Assembly: GCA_937865685.1 (NCBI GenBank)
Contig: CALMGU010000159.1
Span: 1 to 47,902, forward strand
DNA length: 47,902 nucleotides
Direction: 5' to 3'
From: an uncultured Alphaproteobacteria bacterium
Lineage (GTDB): Bacteria > Pseudomonadota > Alphaproteobacteria > Micropepsales > Micropepsaceae
Position numbers and translations under genes: made by a program. Each line of letters starts with the position of its first letter. Within the stretch, counting starts at the first letter, position 1. The notes below the pieces were generated by a model. The model did not search any database, was not told the DNA's origin, and saw nothing but the letters and a program-made list of their open reading frames with translations. Shown piece after piece: positions 1-9,080 of this stretch.

Positions 1-135
1 GGAGTGGTGTAGAAGCCGCAGCGATTGGCCGCCCCTTGCCCAGGAGTGGCGTGGCGCGGTCGGTGGCCCCAAGGGCGCCGAGACCGCTCGAAGGAATGGA
101 CTTTTGTCATGCAGGCTGTGCTTCTTGCTCTCCAT
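1..135 (-). CDS. possible 5' fragment of a gene following trbG; unidentified
   Basis: An open frame starts with ATG at 135, 12 bases after the trbG stop, and runs off the left edge after 45 codons. It begins MESKKHSLHDKSPFLRAVSA. In conjugation operons trbI often follows trbG, so this could be the start of trbI, but I do not recognise the sequence. The edge of this contig is also suspect. Only the position supports the reading. Confidence 0.2.
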   Translation of the reverse strand, partial: MESKKHSLHDKSPFLRAVSAPLGPPTAPRHSWARGGQSLRLLHHS

Positions 136-147
136 CTGATGATCGCC

Positions 148-861
148 TCAGCGCTGGTCGGTGTCGCGCGGCAGCATCCGCTTGATCTTCACAACTTGCT
201 GGTGATCCTGGCCGTACCGCAGCTCGGCCTGGGCAAACAGTTGGTCCACCACATAATAGCTGCCGCGCACACGGTAGTTGACCAGATCATGGCCGCCTTT
301 CGGGCCCGACACGAAGAGCGGCGGCGCATCTCCCTGGGCAAGCGCCTTTGGAAATTCGATATAGACATGGGTGCCGTCGTCGAAGGCGCGGATCGGCTTC
401 CATGCCACATTGTCGCCGCTGATGGTGTAGCCAAAATGCAGGTTCTCGATCGCGGGCAAGCCAGCAGTGGGCGACGCCGGCGCCGCAGCAGTCGCCATCT
501 GCTTGACCAGATTGTCCTGCGGATAGGTCCACGAAACGGCGGCCATGAAGGTTTCGGGCGTGCTTTGCAATTCCAGATGATAACTGCGCCGGTCGGTGGT
601 GATGACCAGGTTGGTCTTAAGGCCCGCGGCGTAGGGTTTTGCCAACACATGGACCTGCTTGCTGGTGCCAGAGCCGCTCGTGGTGTCGCCAACCACCCAA
701 CGGGTCGTGTCACCCGCCGAAATCGCGGTCAGATTTTCCCCGGGCTGGAGCGCGATATCGCTTACCTCCTGCGGCGCCGCATAAAGCCGATACAATGCGC
801 CCTCGGAAAAATTGTAGATCTGGATGGCGTTGATATAGCCATCGGTCGAAGGCTCCTGCAG
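148..861 (-). pseudogene. trbG: TrbG/VirB9-family conjugal transfer protein, 5' end missing
   Basis: This is the C-terminal ~235 residues of a TrbG/VirB9/CagX-type protein, a periplasmic/outer-membrane-core component of type IV secretion and conjugation machines. Recognisable stretches are [40 protein letters not shown] and LKTNLVITTDRRSYHLEL, followed by the C-terminal beta-rich domain. The signal peptide and N-terminal part are missing. At about 856-876 the reading passes into cysteine desulfurase sequence in another frame on the same strand. Nothing else in the window belongs to a conjugation system. It is therefore either a rearranged remnant or, more likely, a fragment misjoined to the chromosome. 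Confidence 0.8.
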
Positions 862-1123
862 GCGCGCGCGCCAATCCTTGCAGAGCCAAATTGTTGGCTT
901 CCGTTGCTCCAGAGGTGAACACAATTTCGCGCGGTTGCGCTCCAAGCAAAGCTGCAACCTGCTCACGCGCTGCTTCCACAGCTTCCGCCGCGCGGCGGCC
1001 CATCACATGCTCGGAGTGAGGATTGCCTGGCCCAGTCACCTCCAGAAACGGAAGCATGGCCGCGCGCACCCGGGGGTCCGTGGGCGTGGTCGCCTGGTTG
1101 TCGAGGTAGATCGTGCGCGTCAT
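862..1123 (-). pseudogene. cysteine desulfurase (IscS/NifS), N-terminal fragment only
   Basis: The first ~87 residues of a PLP-dependent cysteine desulfurase, which supplies sulfur for Fe-S clusters and thiolated tRNA. It starts [19 protein letters not shown] and contains the conserved GNPHSEH and [13 protein letters not shown] segments. The PLP lysine and the catalytic cysteine lie in the missing C-terminal three quarters. ATG codons at 1129 and 1132 are alternative starts. After the residues GLAR the frame enters trbG sequence and soon stops. The break falls at or near a perfect 12-base palindrome (GGCGCGCGCGCC, 861-872). iscS, sufS and nifS cannot be told apart from this fragment. Confidence 0.8.
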
Positions 1124-1362
1124 AGCCATCATTATTTCATAGCATGATTGCCCTCGGATCAGACTAAGCGCCACGTCTTGCGGGCTTTCCTTTCCCCTTG
1201 GTTTCCACGAAAATATGAGTGGCTGGGGCTGTACAGCTTTCCCAAAGTCCACAGACGTCCAGCCCCCGCTCTCGGCAGCCACAAGAAAAGCGGGTATCGA
1301 AGCGGGTATCAGGCTAGAACGTCGGAAATTATGTTGAACATTATCAATATCTTAGGTGCCGA
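1124..1362. other. gap between the desulfurase fragment and trpG
   Basis: These 239 bases hold no gene I can support. An 11-base direct repeat (AAGCGGGTATC) lies at 1288-1298 and 1300-1310. A 7-bp inverted repeat lies at 1225-1231 and 1260-1266. An AT-rich stretch at 1328-1353 could contain the trpG promoter. trpE, the usual neighbour upstream of trpG, is not here. Confidence 0.5.
1288..1310. repeat. 11-base tandem direct repeat upstream of trpG
   Basis: AAGCGGGTATC occurs twice, one base apart. It could be an operator for a repeat-binding regulator or chance. No third copy and no integrase gene was noticed, so an attachment site is not supported. Confidence 0.35.
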
Positions 1363-1932
1363 GTGATCCTGCTGATCGATAATTATGACAGCTTCACCTA
1401 CAACCTGTTTCACCATCTGGGCGCGTTGGGCGCGGATGTGCGGGTGGAGCGCAATGATGCCCTGTCGGCGGATCAGGCCCTGGCGCTGAAGCCGCAAGGC
1501 ATCGTGCTGTCGCCCGGACCTTGCACCCCCAACGAAGCAGGCGTCTGCCTGGAGCTGATCGAAAAGGCGGATGGCCAGGTGCCGATCCTGGGCGTCTGCC
1601 TGGGACACCAGGCCATCGGCCAGGCCTATGGCGGCAAGATCGTACGCGCGCCCGAACCGATGCACGGTAAACTGTCCAAGGTCCGTCATACCGGCAAGTC
1701 CGTGTTCCGCGGCCTCAACAATGATTTCAACGCCGTCCGCTATCATTCCCTCACCATCGCGCCCGACAGCGTGCCGGAGGATCTGGAGGTCACCGCCACC
1801 AGCGATGACGGCGTCATCCAGGGCGTGATGCACAAATCCCATCCCGTCCATGGCGTGCAATTTCATCCCGAGAGCATCGCGTCGGAAAATGGCCACGCCC
1901 TGCTCGCCAATTTCCTTGCCCTGACGCGATGA
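1363..1932 (+). CDS. trpG: anthranilate synthase component II (glutamine amidotransferase)
   Basis: TrpG (189 aa) releases ammonia from glutamine for anthranilate synthase, the first step of tryptophan synthesis. The class I amidotransferase signature is complete: NYDSFTYNL near residue 7, SPGPCTPNEAG near 50, nucleophile Cys79 in GVCLGHQAIG, and His168/Glu170 in VQFHPES. The start is GTG at 1363 with a weak AGG upstream. The product could also serve p-aminobenzoate synthase (PabA), as is common. Its stop overlaps the trpD start by four bases (ATGA), implying translational coupling. The partner trpE is absent upstream, where the window carries an unrelated fragment. Confidence 0.95.
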   Translation: MILLIDNYDSFTYNLFHHLGALGADVRVERNDALSADQALALKPQGIVLSPGPCTPNEAGVCLELIEKADGQVPILGVCLGHQAIGQAYGGKIVRAPEPMHGKLSKVRHTGKSVFRGLNNDFNAVRYHSLTIAPDSVPEDLEVTATSDDGVIQGVMHKSHPVHGVQFHPESIASENGHALLANFLALTR

Positions 1933-2939
1933 GCGGGACGTTCGATCTCAAGCGTCTGGCGGAATATCCCCTTACCGCCGACGAGGCCGCGCAAATTTTC
2001 GGCGAAATCCTCAGCGGGCGCGCGGAAGACAGGGACATCGAAGCCTTCCTGATCGCGCTTTCGGCGCGCAAACCTGCGATCTCGGAATTTGTCGGCGCGG
2101 TGACGGCGATGCGGGCCCAGATGAAAGGCATCACCGCCCCGCCTTTGGCGATCGATCTGTGCGGCACCGGCGGCGACGGGCTGGGTACGCTCAATATTTC
2201 CACGGCCGTGTCCTTTGTGGTCGCCTCCGCGGGCGTTCCGGTCGCCAAGCATGGCAACCGCTCCATGTCGTCCAAGAGCGGGGCCGCCGATATCCTCGAA
2301 GCCTTGGGCGTGAAGATCGACCTGGACCCGCTGAATGCGGAGCGCGTGCTGAACCAGACCGGCATCGTTTTTCTGTTCGCCCAAACCCACCATCCCGCCA
2401 TGCGCCATGTCGCGGCGGCGCGCCGGGCCATCGGCAAACGCACGATCTTCAATCTCCTGGGCCCCCTGGCCAATCCCGCGCTGGTCAGGCGCCAGCTGGT
2501 GGGCGTCTTCGCGGAAGAATGGCTGACGCCCTATGCCGAAGCGCTCAGGGCCCTGGGCTGCGAGCGGGCCATGGTGGTGCATGGCCGTGATGGATTGGAC
2601 GAACTCACCACCACCGACATCACTTATGTGGCGAGTTTGGCCGACGGGGTCATCACCCGTTCCAAAATCGCGCCCGAAGATGCCGGTCTCAAGCGCGCCA
2701 GCCTCGCCGATCTTCGGGGCGGCGTGGCGGCGGAAAATGCCAAGGCGCTGCTGGCGCTTTTCGCGGGCGAAAGCGGCGCCTACCGCGATATCGTGCTTTT
2801 GAACGCGGCGGCGGCCCTGATGGTGGCCGGACGGGCATCGGATATAATGTCCGGCATGGAACTGGCGCGCCACGCCCTGGACAAAGGCGCGGCGCGCGCC
2901 AAACTTGAACAGTTGATCGTCCTATCGAACGCCCCATGA
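1929..2939 (+). CDS. trpD: anthranilate phosphoribosyltransferase
   Basis: TrpD (336 aa, normal length) transfers phosphoribose from PRPP to anthranilate in the second tryptophan-specific step. The PRPP/anthranilate-binding [14 protein letters not shown] motif is at residues 79-92 and [15 protein letters not shown] at about 107-121. The ATGA overlap with trpG and a four-base overlap with trpC show a tightly coupled operon. Confidence 0.96.
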   Translation: MSGTFDLKRLAEYPLTADEAAQIFGEILSGRAEDRDIEAFLIALSARKPAISEFVGAVTAMRAQMKGITAPPLAIDLCGTGGDGLGTLNISTAVSFVVASAGVPVAKHGNRSMSSKSGAADILEALGVKIDLDPLNAERVLNQTGIVFLFAQTHHPAMRHVAAARRAIGKRTIFNLLGPLANPALVRRQLVGVFAEEWLTPYAEALRALGCERAMVVHGRDGLDELTTTDITYVASLADGVITRSKIAPEDAGLKRASLADLRGGVAAENAKALLALFAGESGAYRDIVLLNAAAALMVAGRASDIMSGMELARHALDKGAARAKLEQLIVLSNAP

Positions 2940-3736
2940 GCATCCTCGACAAGATTTTTGCCTACAAGAAAGAAGAAGTCGCCGCCGCCAAGGACAGGCT
3001 GAAGCTGGCCGAGGTGGAAGCGCGCGCCAAGGACGCCGATCCGGTGCGCGGCTTTCGCGCCGCGCTGGAGGCCAAGAAAGCATCCGGCGAATTCGGCCTG
3101 ATCGCCGAAGTGAAGAAGGCAAGCCCTTCCAAGGGCCTCATCCGGGCCGATTTCGATCCGCCCGCGATTGCCGAAGCCTATGAAGCGGGCGGCGCGGCCT
3201 GCCTGTCGGTTCTCACCGACATGCCGTCTTTCCAAGGCGCCCCGGAATTTCTCACCGCCGCCCGCGACGCCACCCGCCTGCCGGTGCTGCGCAAGGATTT
3301 CATGCTGGAGACCTATCAGGTCGCCGAAGCGCGCAGCTGGGGCGCCGACGCCATCCTGATCATCCTGGCCATGGTCGATGACGGCACCGCCCGCGCTCTG
3401 ATGGAAGAAGCCGCCCGCTTCGGCATGGACGCCCTGGTGGAAGTGCATGACGAAAACGAGATGGAGCGGGCCGCCAATCTGGAAGCCCGGCTGATCGGGA
3501 TCAACAACCGCAACCTCAAGACTTTCGTCACCGACCTCAATGTGACGCAGAAGCTGGCGCCCCGCGCGCCGAAATCGGCGCATCTGGTGGCCGAAAGCGG
3601 CTTGTCGGCGCCCGCGGACCTGAAGCGCCTGGTCCAGGCCCATGTCACTTCGGTGCTGATCGGCGAAAGCCTGATGCGGCAAAAGGATGTGGAAGCGGCG
3701 ACGCGCCTGCTCTTGGGCGACGGGTTCCGGCAATGA
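2936..3736 (+). CDS. trpC: indole-3-glycerol-phosphate synthase
   Basis: A stand-alone (266 aa) TIM-barrel enzyme closing the indole ring from CdRP; it is not fused to TrpF. Conserved active-site elements are [15 protein letters not shown] (residues 55-69), [12 protein letters not shown] (118-129), [10 protein letters not shown] and AESGLSAP. The phosphate-binding VLIGESLM lies near the end. It overlaps trpD upstream and moaC downstream by ATGA, so tryptophan and molybdopterin genes share one transcript, the usual alphaproteobacterial order. Confidence 0.96.
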   Translation: MSILDKIFAYKKEEVAAAKDRLKLAEVEARAKDADPVRGFRAALEAKKASGEFGLIAEVKKASPSKGLIRADFDPPAIAEAYEAGGAACLSVLTDMPSFQGAPEFLTAARDATRLPVLRKDFMLETYQVAEARSWGADAILIILAMVDDGTARALMEEAARFGMDALVEVHDENEMERAANLEARLIGINNRNLKTFVTDLNVTQKLAPRAPKSAHLVAESGLSAPADLKRLVQAHVTSVLIGESLMRQKDVEAATRLLLGDGFRQ

Positions 3737-4515
3737 GCAAGCTTTCGCATCTCGACGCCAAGGGCGCGGCCCATATGGTGGACGTGTCGGGCAAACCGGT
3801 GAGCGCACGCGAAGCAAAAGCCGAAGCGACGGTCCTCCTTTCCGCCGAAGCCTTCGCCGCCGTGATGGACGGAACCGCGCCCAAAGGCGATGTGCTGGCC
3901 GCTGCCCGCATCGCCGGGATCATGGCCGCGAAAAAAGTGCCGGAATTGATCCCGCTCTGTCATCCCTTGGCCATCGCCAAGGCGGCGCTCGAATTCGAGC
4001 CCGATCCGTCGCGCCACGCCATCCGCATCATCGCCACGGTGGCGACCACCGGGCAGACCGGTGTGGAAATGGAAGCCTTGACCGCCGCGTCGGTGGGCGC
4101 GCTGACCCTCTACGACATGATCAAGGCGGTGGACAAAAGCGCGGTGATCGAACAGGTCCGTCTGCTGGCCAAATCCGGCGGCAAGAGCGGCGACTACAAG
4201 GCGCCTCCCACCAAGACCGCCGCGCCTCCCGCAAGCCCCGCCTCGAAAGCGCGCGTAAAGCCCGCGCCGCTGATGGGCGAAGTGGCCGCGCCCCGTGCGC
4301 GCAGCCACGGCGCCGTCACAGATCAGCGGCGCGAAGCTTTTCGCGCCTTCATGACGTCCCGCCGCCTCCGGCCCTCGCTCTGGGCCAAGCAGGCCGGCGT
4401 TTCCAGCGGCGAGATTCTGGGCTTTCTCACCGGCCGCTCGCGAGGCTTCTCGCAAGAGGTTGCGGAAAAGCTGGCACGGGTGGCACGCGTGCAAGTCAGC
4501 GATATGTTCTCATGA
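3733..4515 (+). CDS. moaC: MoaC cyclic pyranopterin monophosphate synthase with a C-terminal helix-turn-helix domain
   Basis: Residues 1-156 are a complete MoaC, which acts with MoaA to make cyclic pyranopterin monophosphate for molybdenum cofactor. Present are Lys51 (in PKGDV), [13 protein letters not shown] (67-79), [20 protein letters not shown] (109-128), Lys131 and [11 protein letters not shown] Pro/Ala/Lys linker (157-196) follows. Residues 197-258 then look like a Cro/C1-type DNA-binding domain: a helix starting RREAFRAFM, a helix-turn-helix around [20 protein letters not shown], and a closing helix [17 protein letters not shown]. MoaC alone is about 160 aa, so the ~100-residue extension is real additional sequence in one uninterrupted frame. 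A regulatory role is inference. Confidence 0.93.
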   Translation: MSKLSHLDAKGAAHMVDVSGKPVSAREAKAEATVLLSAEAFAAVMDGTAPKGDVLAAARIAGIMAAKKVPELIPLCHPLAIAKAALEFEPDPSRHAIRIIATVATTGQTGVEMEALTAASVGALTLYDMIKAVDKSAVIEQVRLLAKSGGKSGDYKAPPTKTAAPPASPASKARVKPAPLMGEVAAPRARSHGAVTDQRREAFRAFMTSRRLRPSLWAKQAGVSSGEILGFLTGRSRGFSQEVAEKLARVARVQVSDMFS

Positions 4516-5684
4516 TTTCGGTCGAAGAGGCCGCGGCGCGCATCGTGTCGGCGCTGAAGCCTTTGGAACCCGAGAGCATCGCAATTGGATCGGCCGCAGG
4601 ACGGGTCCTGGCCGCCGATATCCATGCCAATGCGGATCAGCCGCCCTTCGCCCAATCGATGATGGACGGTTATGCGGTGCGGAGCGCCGACAGCGGCACG
4701 CGCCGCGTGATCGGCAGCGCACCTGCCGGACATCCATTTGCGGGCACTTTGGGGCCGGGCGAGGCGCTGCGCCTTTTCACCGGCTCGGTGGTGCCGGACG
4801 GCGCCGATGCGGTGCTGGCCCAGGAAGACGCCCAGCGCGACGGCGACCGAGTCGATTTCACCGAAACGCCTTTCGCCGGAAAATTCATTCGCCCGTGCGG
4901 GCTCGACTTTCAGGCCGGCGCTCTCCTAGTCCCGCAAGGCCGGCGCCTGACGCCGCGCGATCTTGCCTTGCTGGCGGCCGGCGATCTGGCAGAGGTGCCG
5001 GTGCGGCGGCGCCCCGTGATCGCCTACGCGGCCACGGGCGACGAGCTTTCCCGTCCCGGCCAGCCGCGCAAGCCCGGCGGGATCGTGGCATCATCCGTGT
5101 ACGGACTTGATGCCATGATCACCGGATGGGGCGGCGTGCCCAAGGATCTGGGCATCCTTCCCGACGAGCCCGAAGCCATCGCCGCATTGGCCAAAGTGGA
5201 ATGCGATCTGTTGATCACCCTGGGCGGCGCGTCGGTGGGCGAGCATGATCTGATCCAGGCCGCGTTGGGGCCGCATGGATTTTCGCTGGATTTCTGGAAA
5301 ATCGCCATGCGACCGGGCAAGCCCCTGATCTTCGGGCATCTGGGCGCCACGCCATTCCTCGGCCTGCCGGGCAATCCGGTGTCCAGCATGGTCTGCGCCC
5401 TGCTCTTCCTGCGTCCCGCCATCTTCGCCATGCTGGGCGTGACGGCACAGCCGCCGTTCCGGAAAGCCCGCCTGATCGGCGCATTGAAGGCCAATGACGG
5501 CCGCCAGGATCATCTGCGTGCGGTTTGCGAATGGCGGGATGGCGATCTTTGGGCGAGGCCCTTTCGGGCGCAGGATTCCTCCATGCAGAAGCTTTTTGCG
5601 GAGGCCGACGCCTTGATCGTGCGAAAACCGCACGCGCCGCCCGCTGAGGATGGAGCCGTTGTGGAAATCCTGCTCCTCGACTGA
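4512..5684 (+). CDS. moeA: molybdopterin molybdenumtransferase
   Basis: MoeA (390 aa) inserts molybdate into adenylylated molybdopterin. It starts [13 protein letters not shown] at the ATG overlapping the moaC stop; the frame is open further upstream but that part is antisense-like filler. Conserved blocks are [16 protein letters not shown] (about 40-55), [21 protein letters not shown] and [19 protein letters not shown]. It is the last gene of the trp-moa transcript; a strong terminator follows six bases after its stop. Confidence 0.95.
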   Translation: MISVEEAAARIVSALKPLEPESIAIGSAAGRVLAADIHANADQPPFAQSMMDGYAVRSADSGTRRVIGSAPAGHPFAGTLGPGEALRLFTGSVVPDGADAVLAQEDAQRDGDRVDFTETPFAGKFIRPCGLDFQAGALLVPQGRRLTPRDLALLAAGDLAEVPVRRRPVIAYAATGDELSRPGQPRKPGGIVASSVYGLDAMITGWGGVPKDLGILPDEPEAIAALAKVECDLLITLGGASVGEHDLIQAALGPHGFSLDFWKIAMRPGKPLIFGHLGATPFLGLPGNPVSSMVCALLFLRPAIFAMLGVTAQPPFRKARLIGALKANDGRQDHLRAVCEWRDGDLWARPFRAQDSSMQKLFAEADALIVRKPHAPPAEDGAVVEILLLD

Positions 5685-5689
5685 ATATG

Positions 5690-5716
5690 AAAATGGCGGC
5701 CAGAGGCCGCCATTTT
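5690..5716 (+). terminator. rho-independent terminator after moeA, probably bidirectional
   Basis: A perfect 12-bp stem with a 3-base loop: AAAATGGCGGCC at 5690-5701 pairs with 5705-5716. Runs of A and T flank it on both sides, so it can end the moeA transcript and the convergent transcript of the small secreted protein. Confidence 0.9.
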
Positions 5717-5729
5717 CTTTTCGGGGCTC

Positions 5730-5996
5730 TTAGAAAGTGAGCCAGATTCCGTTGCGCCAATATCCCCGGCCGTCATGCTCGCGCCAGCGATAGTGGCGAT
5801 CCCGCTCGCGCCAGCGCCAATTATCGTCGTGAACTATGACGCCGAAATGCGGACGATAGCGATAACGCTCGCCGGTGTGCCAGCAATCGCCCGCCCGATT
5901 GCACACGATATACGCAGAAGCCGTGGTGGCTGTGCCGGCAAGAGCCGCAACGCCGATGATGGCTGCCGCCGCACCCTGCAACATCAGTTTTTTCAT
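5730..5996 (-). CDS. small secreted Trp/Arg/Tyr-rich protein of unknown function
   Basis: 88 residues. A signal peptide (MKKLMLQ, hydrophobic core, cleavage probably after TASA at 28) is followed by a 60-residue mature domain rich in Trp, Arg, His and Tyr. Two cysteines lie in VCNRAGDCWH, and REHDGRGYWRNGIW is near the end. A good Shine-Dalgarno (GGAGAG) precedes ATG 5996; longer upstream starts would destroy the signal peptide. From memory, similar small secreted proteins occur in Rhizobiales and Caulobacterales without known function. It diverges from lexA and shares the intergenic region with its SOS operator, 115 bases upstream, so SOS control is possible but unproven. Confidence 0.8.
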   Translation of the reverse strand: MKKLMLQGAAAAIIGVAALAGTATTASAYIVCNRAGDCWHTGERYRYRPHFGVIVHDDNWRWRERDRHYRWREHDGRGYWRNGIWLTF

Positions 5997-6096
5997 AATC
6001 TTCTCTCCGGTTCTGAGGGCATTTCTGCCGCCTCCACGAAGAAAACACCGGACACCCGGACGATGTTCCAGGGCCATTTTGTGGCAAGTGCTGCCG

Positions 6097-6125
6097 TTGA
6101 CGGGGTTATGGAACTAAAGTAGAAC
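6097..6125 (+). promoter_or_regulatory. lexA promoter with overlapping LexA box
   Basis: -35 TTGACG (6097-6102), a 17-base spacer and -10 TAGAAC (6120-6125). The LexA box GAAC-TAAAGTA-GAAC (6111-6125) matches the alphaproteobacterial direct-repeat operator GTTC-N7-GTTC (same motif on the other strand). Its second half covers the -10, so bound LexA would block RNA polymerase and autoregulate lexA, 92 bases from the start codon. Confidence 0.88.
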
Positions 6126-6217
6126 GATTCGCGATGTTTCGGCTTTGTTCGCAAGCGGTTTGCGCGCAAATCCTGGGGAAAATCTTACCGGCCTTGGCCG
6201 GCGACAAGGGGATCGCG

Positions 6218-6955
6218 ATGCTGACCCGCAAGCAATATGAGCTTCTGCTCTTCATTCATGAACGCATCCGCGAAACCGGAATCCCCCCTTCTTTCGACGA
6301 GATGAAAGAGGCGCTCGATCTCAAATCCAAATCCGGCATTCACCGGTTGATCACGGCGCTGGAAGAGCGCGGCTTCCTGCGGCGGATGGAAAAACGCGCC
6401 CGCGCTTTGGAAGTGATGCGCCTTCCCGACAATATGGCGGAGACGGCGCGTCCCGCCACCACCCGCAGCCAGGCGCAGCGCATCATGCCCTCGGTGCGTC
6501 ACGGGCGGACCGAAGCCCGCGCGACCGATCCCAGAAACAGCGCGCCGCGTCGCGCGATGGGCGACAGCGAACATGCCGTCAATGTGCCGCTGGTGGGCCG
6601 CATCGCTGCCGGCACGCCGATCGAAGCCCTGCAGAACCGCATCGCCGATGTTCCGGTTCCCGGCGGCATGATCGGGCGCGGCGATCACTATGCCTTGGAA
6701 GTGACCGGCGATTCCATGATCAATGCCGGCATCCTGGACGGCGATACGGTGATCATTCAGGAAGCCGACAGCGCCAATACCGGCGAGATCGTCGTGGCGC
6801 TGGTGGACGATAATGAGGCGACGTTGAAGCGCCTGCGCCGGCGCGGCGACTCCATCGCGCTGGAAGCCGCCAATCCCGCCTATGAGACGCGCCTCTATGG
6901 CGCCGACCGGGTCAAGGTGCAGGGCAAGCTGGTAGGCTTGATCCGCCGCTACTGA
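6218..6955 (+). CDS. lexA: LexA repressor, SOS regulator
   Basis: 245 aa. The N-terminal winged helix (residues 1-70; [17 protein letters not shown] and [20 protein letters not shown]) is of the alphaproteobacterial LexA type. The C-terminal S24 autoprotease has its cleavage bond at Ala131-Gly132 in GRIAAGTP, nucleophile Ser166 in GDSMI and Lys204 in EATLKRL. ATG 6218 is chosen because AAGGGG precedes it and the family starts MLTRKQ; the 84 upstream in-frame bases look non-coding. A linker of ~50 residues (71-120) is longer than in E. coli, as usual in this class. RecA-stimulated self-cleavage should derepress its own box and the one near 34070. Confidence 0.96.
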   Translation: MLTRKQYELLLFIHERIRETGIPPSFDEMKEALDLKSKSGIHRLITALEERGFLRRMEKRARALEVMRLPDNMAETARPATTRSQAQRIMPSVRHGRTEARATDPRNSAPRRAMGDSEHAVNVPLVGRIAAGTPIEALQNRIADVPVPGGMIGRGDHYALEVTGDSMINAGILDGDTVIIQEADSANTGEIVVALVDDNEATLKRLRRRGDSIALEAANPAYETRLYGADRVKVQGKLVGLIRRY

Positions 6956-9063
6956 ACCGGCTCTGTGATGACCCAGGGACGTGCACCGCGCTGCCGGTTC
7001 ACGCTGATCGCGCGCAGGGGCGAGAGCGTGACCGCATAACCGCCTCCGTCCGCGATTTGTTGTGCGCCAAGCGCCAGACGGGGCTTGGCACAAGGTATCA
7101 ACGGCGCGGTGCTCACCACGATGTCGGCCCGATCGCAATCCGCGTCCAGCGCTTCGGGACGCGATGACATTGCGATCACAAGGCCATGGCGTTCCGCGAT
7201 GCATCCCAAACCATCGCAGCTGAAGGACGCTTCGCCCACCGCATCCCTCCAATCGCGGCCATCGCCGTCGCGCAGCAGCCAGCGCGTGGCGGCGAAGCGG
7301 TCTTTGGGGGCGCGCGGAAAATGGAGCAGCCCGTCCCCTCCCCGCAGCGCAATGGTTCGCGCGTCGGAGGCGATCAGCATATCGGGGCGCTGCGCCGTCA
7401 GCGCCAAGGCGATGCCCGCCGCCACCGGCACAAGCCCCCACCAGCGCCAGGAAAGCCGCCACAGCAGGATCCACAATCCGCCCAAGGTAATCGACACCAG
7501 TGCCGAGAGTGGAAAGGCCGGGGTCACCGTCACAGCGCCCGGAAGGCCGGAAACAAACCGTCCCAGCCGCAGCATCCCGTCGATGCTCCATCCCATCAGC
7601 TGCAGCGGCACATGCTCCAGGCCGAACGGCATTGCCGCGACGCTGAGCGCGGCGGAGGGCATCGTCACCAGCCCCATCAGGGGCATCGCCAGAAGATTGC
7701 CCAGCACGGCGTAATGGGTGGCGCGGCCGAAATAATACATGGCGAAAGGCAATGTGGCGAAGCTCGCCACCAGGCTGGTCAGGGCGATGCCACGGATATG
7801 GCGATAGAGCCAGCTGTGCGGAACGAGCCGCGCGCGGCGCTGTTCCCATTCCGCCACCGCGACGAGGCTGGCGACCGCGGCGAAGGACATCTGAAATCCC
7901 GGCTCGGTGATGGAGACGGGGCGGACCAGCAACAGGATCATCGCCGCGAGCCCCAAGGAGCGCATCGAAAGCGCCGGACGATCGAGCAGGATCGCCAACA
8001 GCATCATCGCCAGCATCACGAAAGCGCGGGTGGCGGACGAGGATACGCCGCTGATCACGATATAAAACGCAGCCGCCACGATGGAGACGGACGCCGCCCA
8101 TTTCTTGATGGGGTAGCCCAGCGCCAGGGCCGGTATCGCCGCCAGCGCCGCGCGCACCAGCCAGAACAGTCCCGCTCCCACCAGCGCCATATGCAGGCCC
8201 GCGATGGCCAGGACATGCGCCAGGCCGGCATCACGCAAGGCCGCTTCATCATCGGGATCGATGCCGCCACGCTCGCCCGTGATGATGGCCGTGGCGATGG
8301 CGCCTTCGCTCTTGGGCAATTGCGCCCGGATCCTTAGCGTCATGCGCGCCCGCATGTCTTCCACAAAACCCGTCAGGCGGTCCCAAGGCCCCGGCGGATG
8401 CGCCAGAGGTGTGGACTGAGCCGCACCAAAGGAAAAGCCGGTGGCGCCTATTCCGGCGAAGAAGGCCGCGCGGCCAAAATCATTATCGCCCGGCGCGGAT
8501 GGTCCGGGCGGCGGCATCAGCTGGGCTGTCAGGCCCACACCCTGCCCCACCCTGATCTGGCCTGCGCCCTTCTGGATCAGGATCCGCACCCGGGCGGGCG
8601 GATCGGGGAGCCGGCCGGAGCGGACTTGATCCAGGATCACGCGCAGGCCCTTGCTGCCCCAATCCAGTCCCGACACTCGTCCAGTCAAATGGGTGATCAT
8701 GGGCCGCTCCAGCACCGGCGCTGCAACCCGCATCTCCTGCAACTTGGCGACGGCAAATCCCAACGTCAGCACCGCCATGCCTGCCAGACAGGCGCGGACC
8801 CAGCCGTTCCGGCCCTGAAAGCTCGCCGCGATTAGGCCCACGAACAGGCCCAGAGCGGCGCCCGCCACCCATGGCGGAGGCTCGACCGGCGCAGCGAAAT
8901 AAAGCGCCGTCCCCGTGCCCAGCGCCACCGGCAGCCACAAAACCCAGCGATGGCGCTCCTCCAGCGCCGACCGGCGGATTCCGTTCAAAAGGCCAAGGGG
9001 CAGCAGCCCGGGCCGGCCCTGGGATACCCAACGCCGCAACTGGGGAAGGAGGCCTGTTCTCAC
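6949..9063 (-). CDS. comEC: ComEC/Rec2-family DNA-uptake membrane channel
   Basis: 704 aa polytopic inner-membrane protein. An N-terminal hydrophobic segment and a soluble OB-like DUF4131 region (about 100-200) precede the competence domain. The latter contains [20 protein letters not shown] near residue 270 and many transmembrane helices up to about 560. ComEC passes single-stranded DNA into the cytoplasm during transformation. The C-terminal ~140 residues occupy the place of the metallo-beta-lactamase domain but lack its HxHxDH motif, so nuclease activity is doubtful. The start is GTG 9063, only 17 bases from the divergent gltX ATG. Its end overlaps the lexA end by seven bases, convergently. 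Confidence 0.88.
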   Translation of the reverse strand: MRTGLLPQLRRWVSQGRPGLLPLGLLNGIRRSALEERHRWVLWLPVALGTGTALYFAAPVEPPPWVAGAALGLFVGLIAASFQGRNGWVRACLAGMAVLTLGFAVAKLQEMRVAAPVLERPMITHLTGRVSGLDWGSKGLRVILDQVRSGRLPDPPARVRILIQKGAGQIRVGQGVGLTAQLMPPPGPSAPGDNDFGRAAFFAGIGATGFSFGAAQSTPLAHPPGPWDRLTGFVEDMRARMTLRIRAQLPKSEGAIATAIITGERGGIDPDDEAALRDAGLAHVLAIAGLHMALVGAGLFWLVRAALAAIPALALGYPIKKWAASVSIVAAAFYIVISGVSSSATRAFVMLAMMLLAILLDRPALSMRSLGLAAMILLLVRPVSITEPGFQMSFAAVASLVAVAEWEQRRARLVPHSWLYRHIRGIALTSLVASFATLPFAMYYFGRATHYAVLGNLLAMPLMGLVTMPSAALSVAAMPFGLEHVPLQLMGWSIDGMLRLGRFVSGLPGAVTVTPAFPLSALVSITLGGLWILLWRLSWRWWGLVPVAAGIALALTAQRPDMLIASDARTIALRGGDGLLHFPRAPKDRFAATRWLLRDGDGRDWRDAVGEASFSCDGLGCIAERHGLVIAMSSRPEALDADCDRADIVVSTAPLIPCAKPRLALGAQQIADGGGYAVTLSPLRAISVNRQRGARPWVITEPVQ

Positions 9064-9080
9064 CGGAGACCGTTTGCTAG

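Noticed and set aside
1..1123. Reading the trbG region as an integrated conjugative element
   Set aside because: Only one truncated trb gene is present with no mobility genes, and the opposite contig end is clearly chimeric.
1288..1310. The tandem AAGCGGGTATC repeat as an attachment site of an integrative element
   Set aside because: No tRNA, integrase or matching copy near trbG was noticed.
1148..1366. A 72-codon plus-strand frame ending in an overlap with the trpG start
   Set aside because: No resemblance to TrpE or any known family, no ribosome site, and located next to a suspect junction.
3687..4511. Extension of moeA far upstream in its open frame
   Set aside because: That part overlaps moaC in another frame and is Arg-rich without homology. 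MoeA begins [11 protein letters not shown] at 4512.
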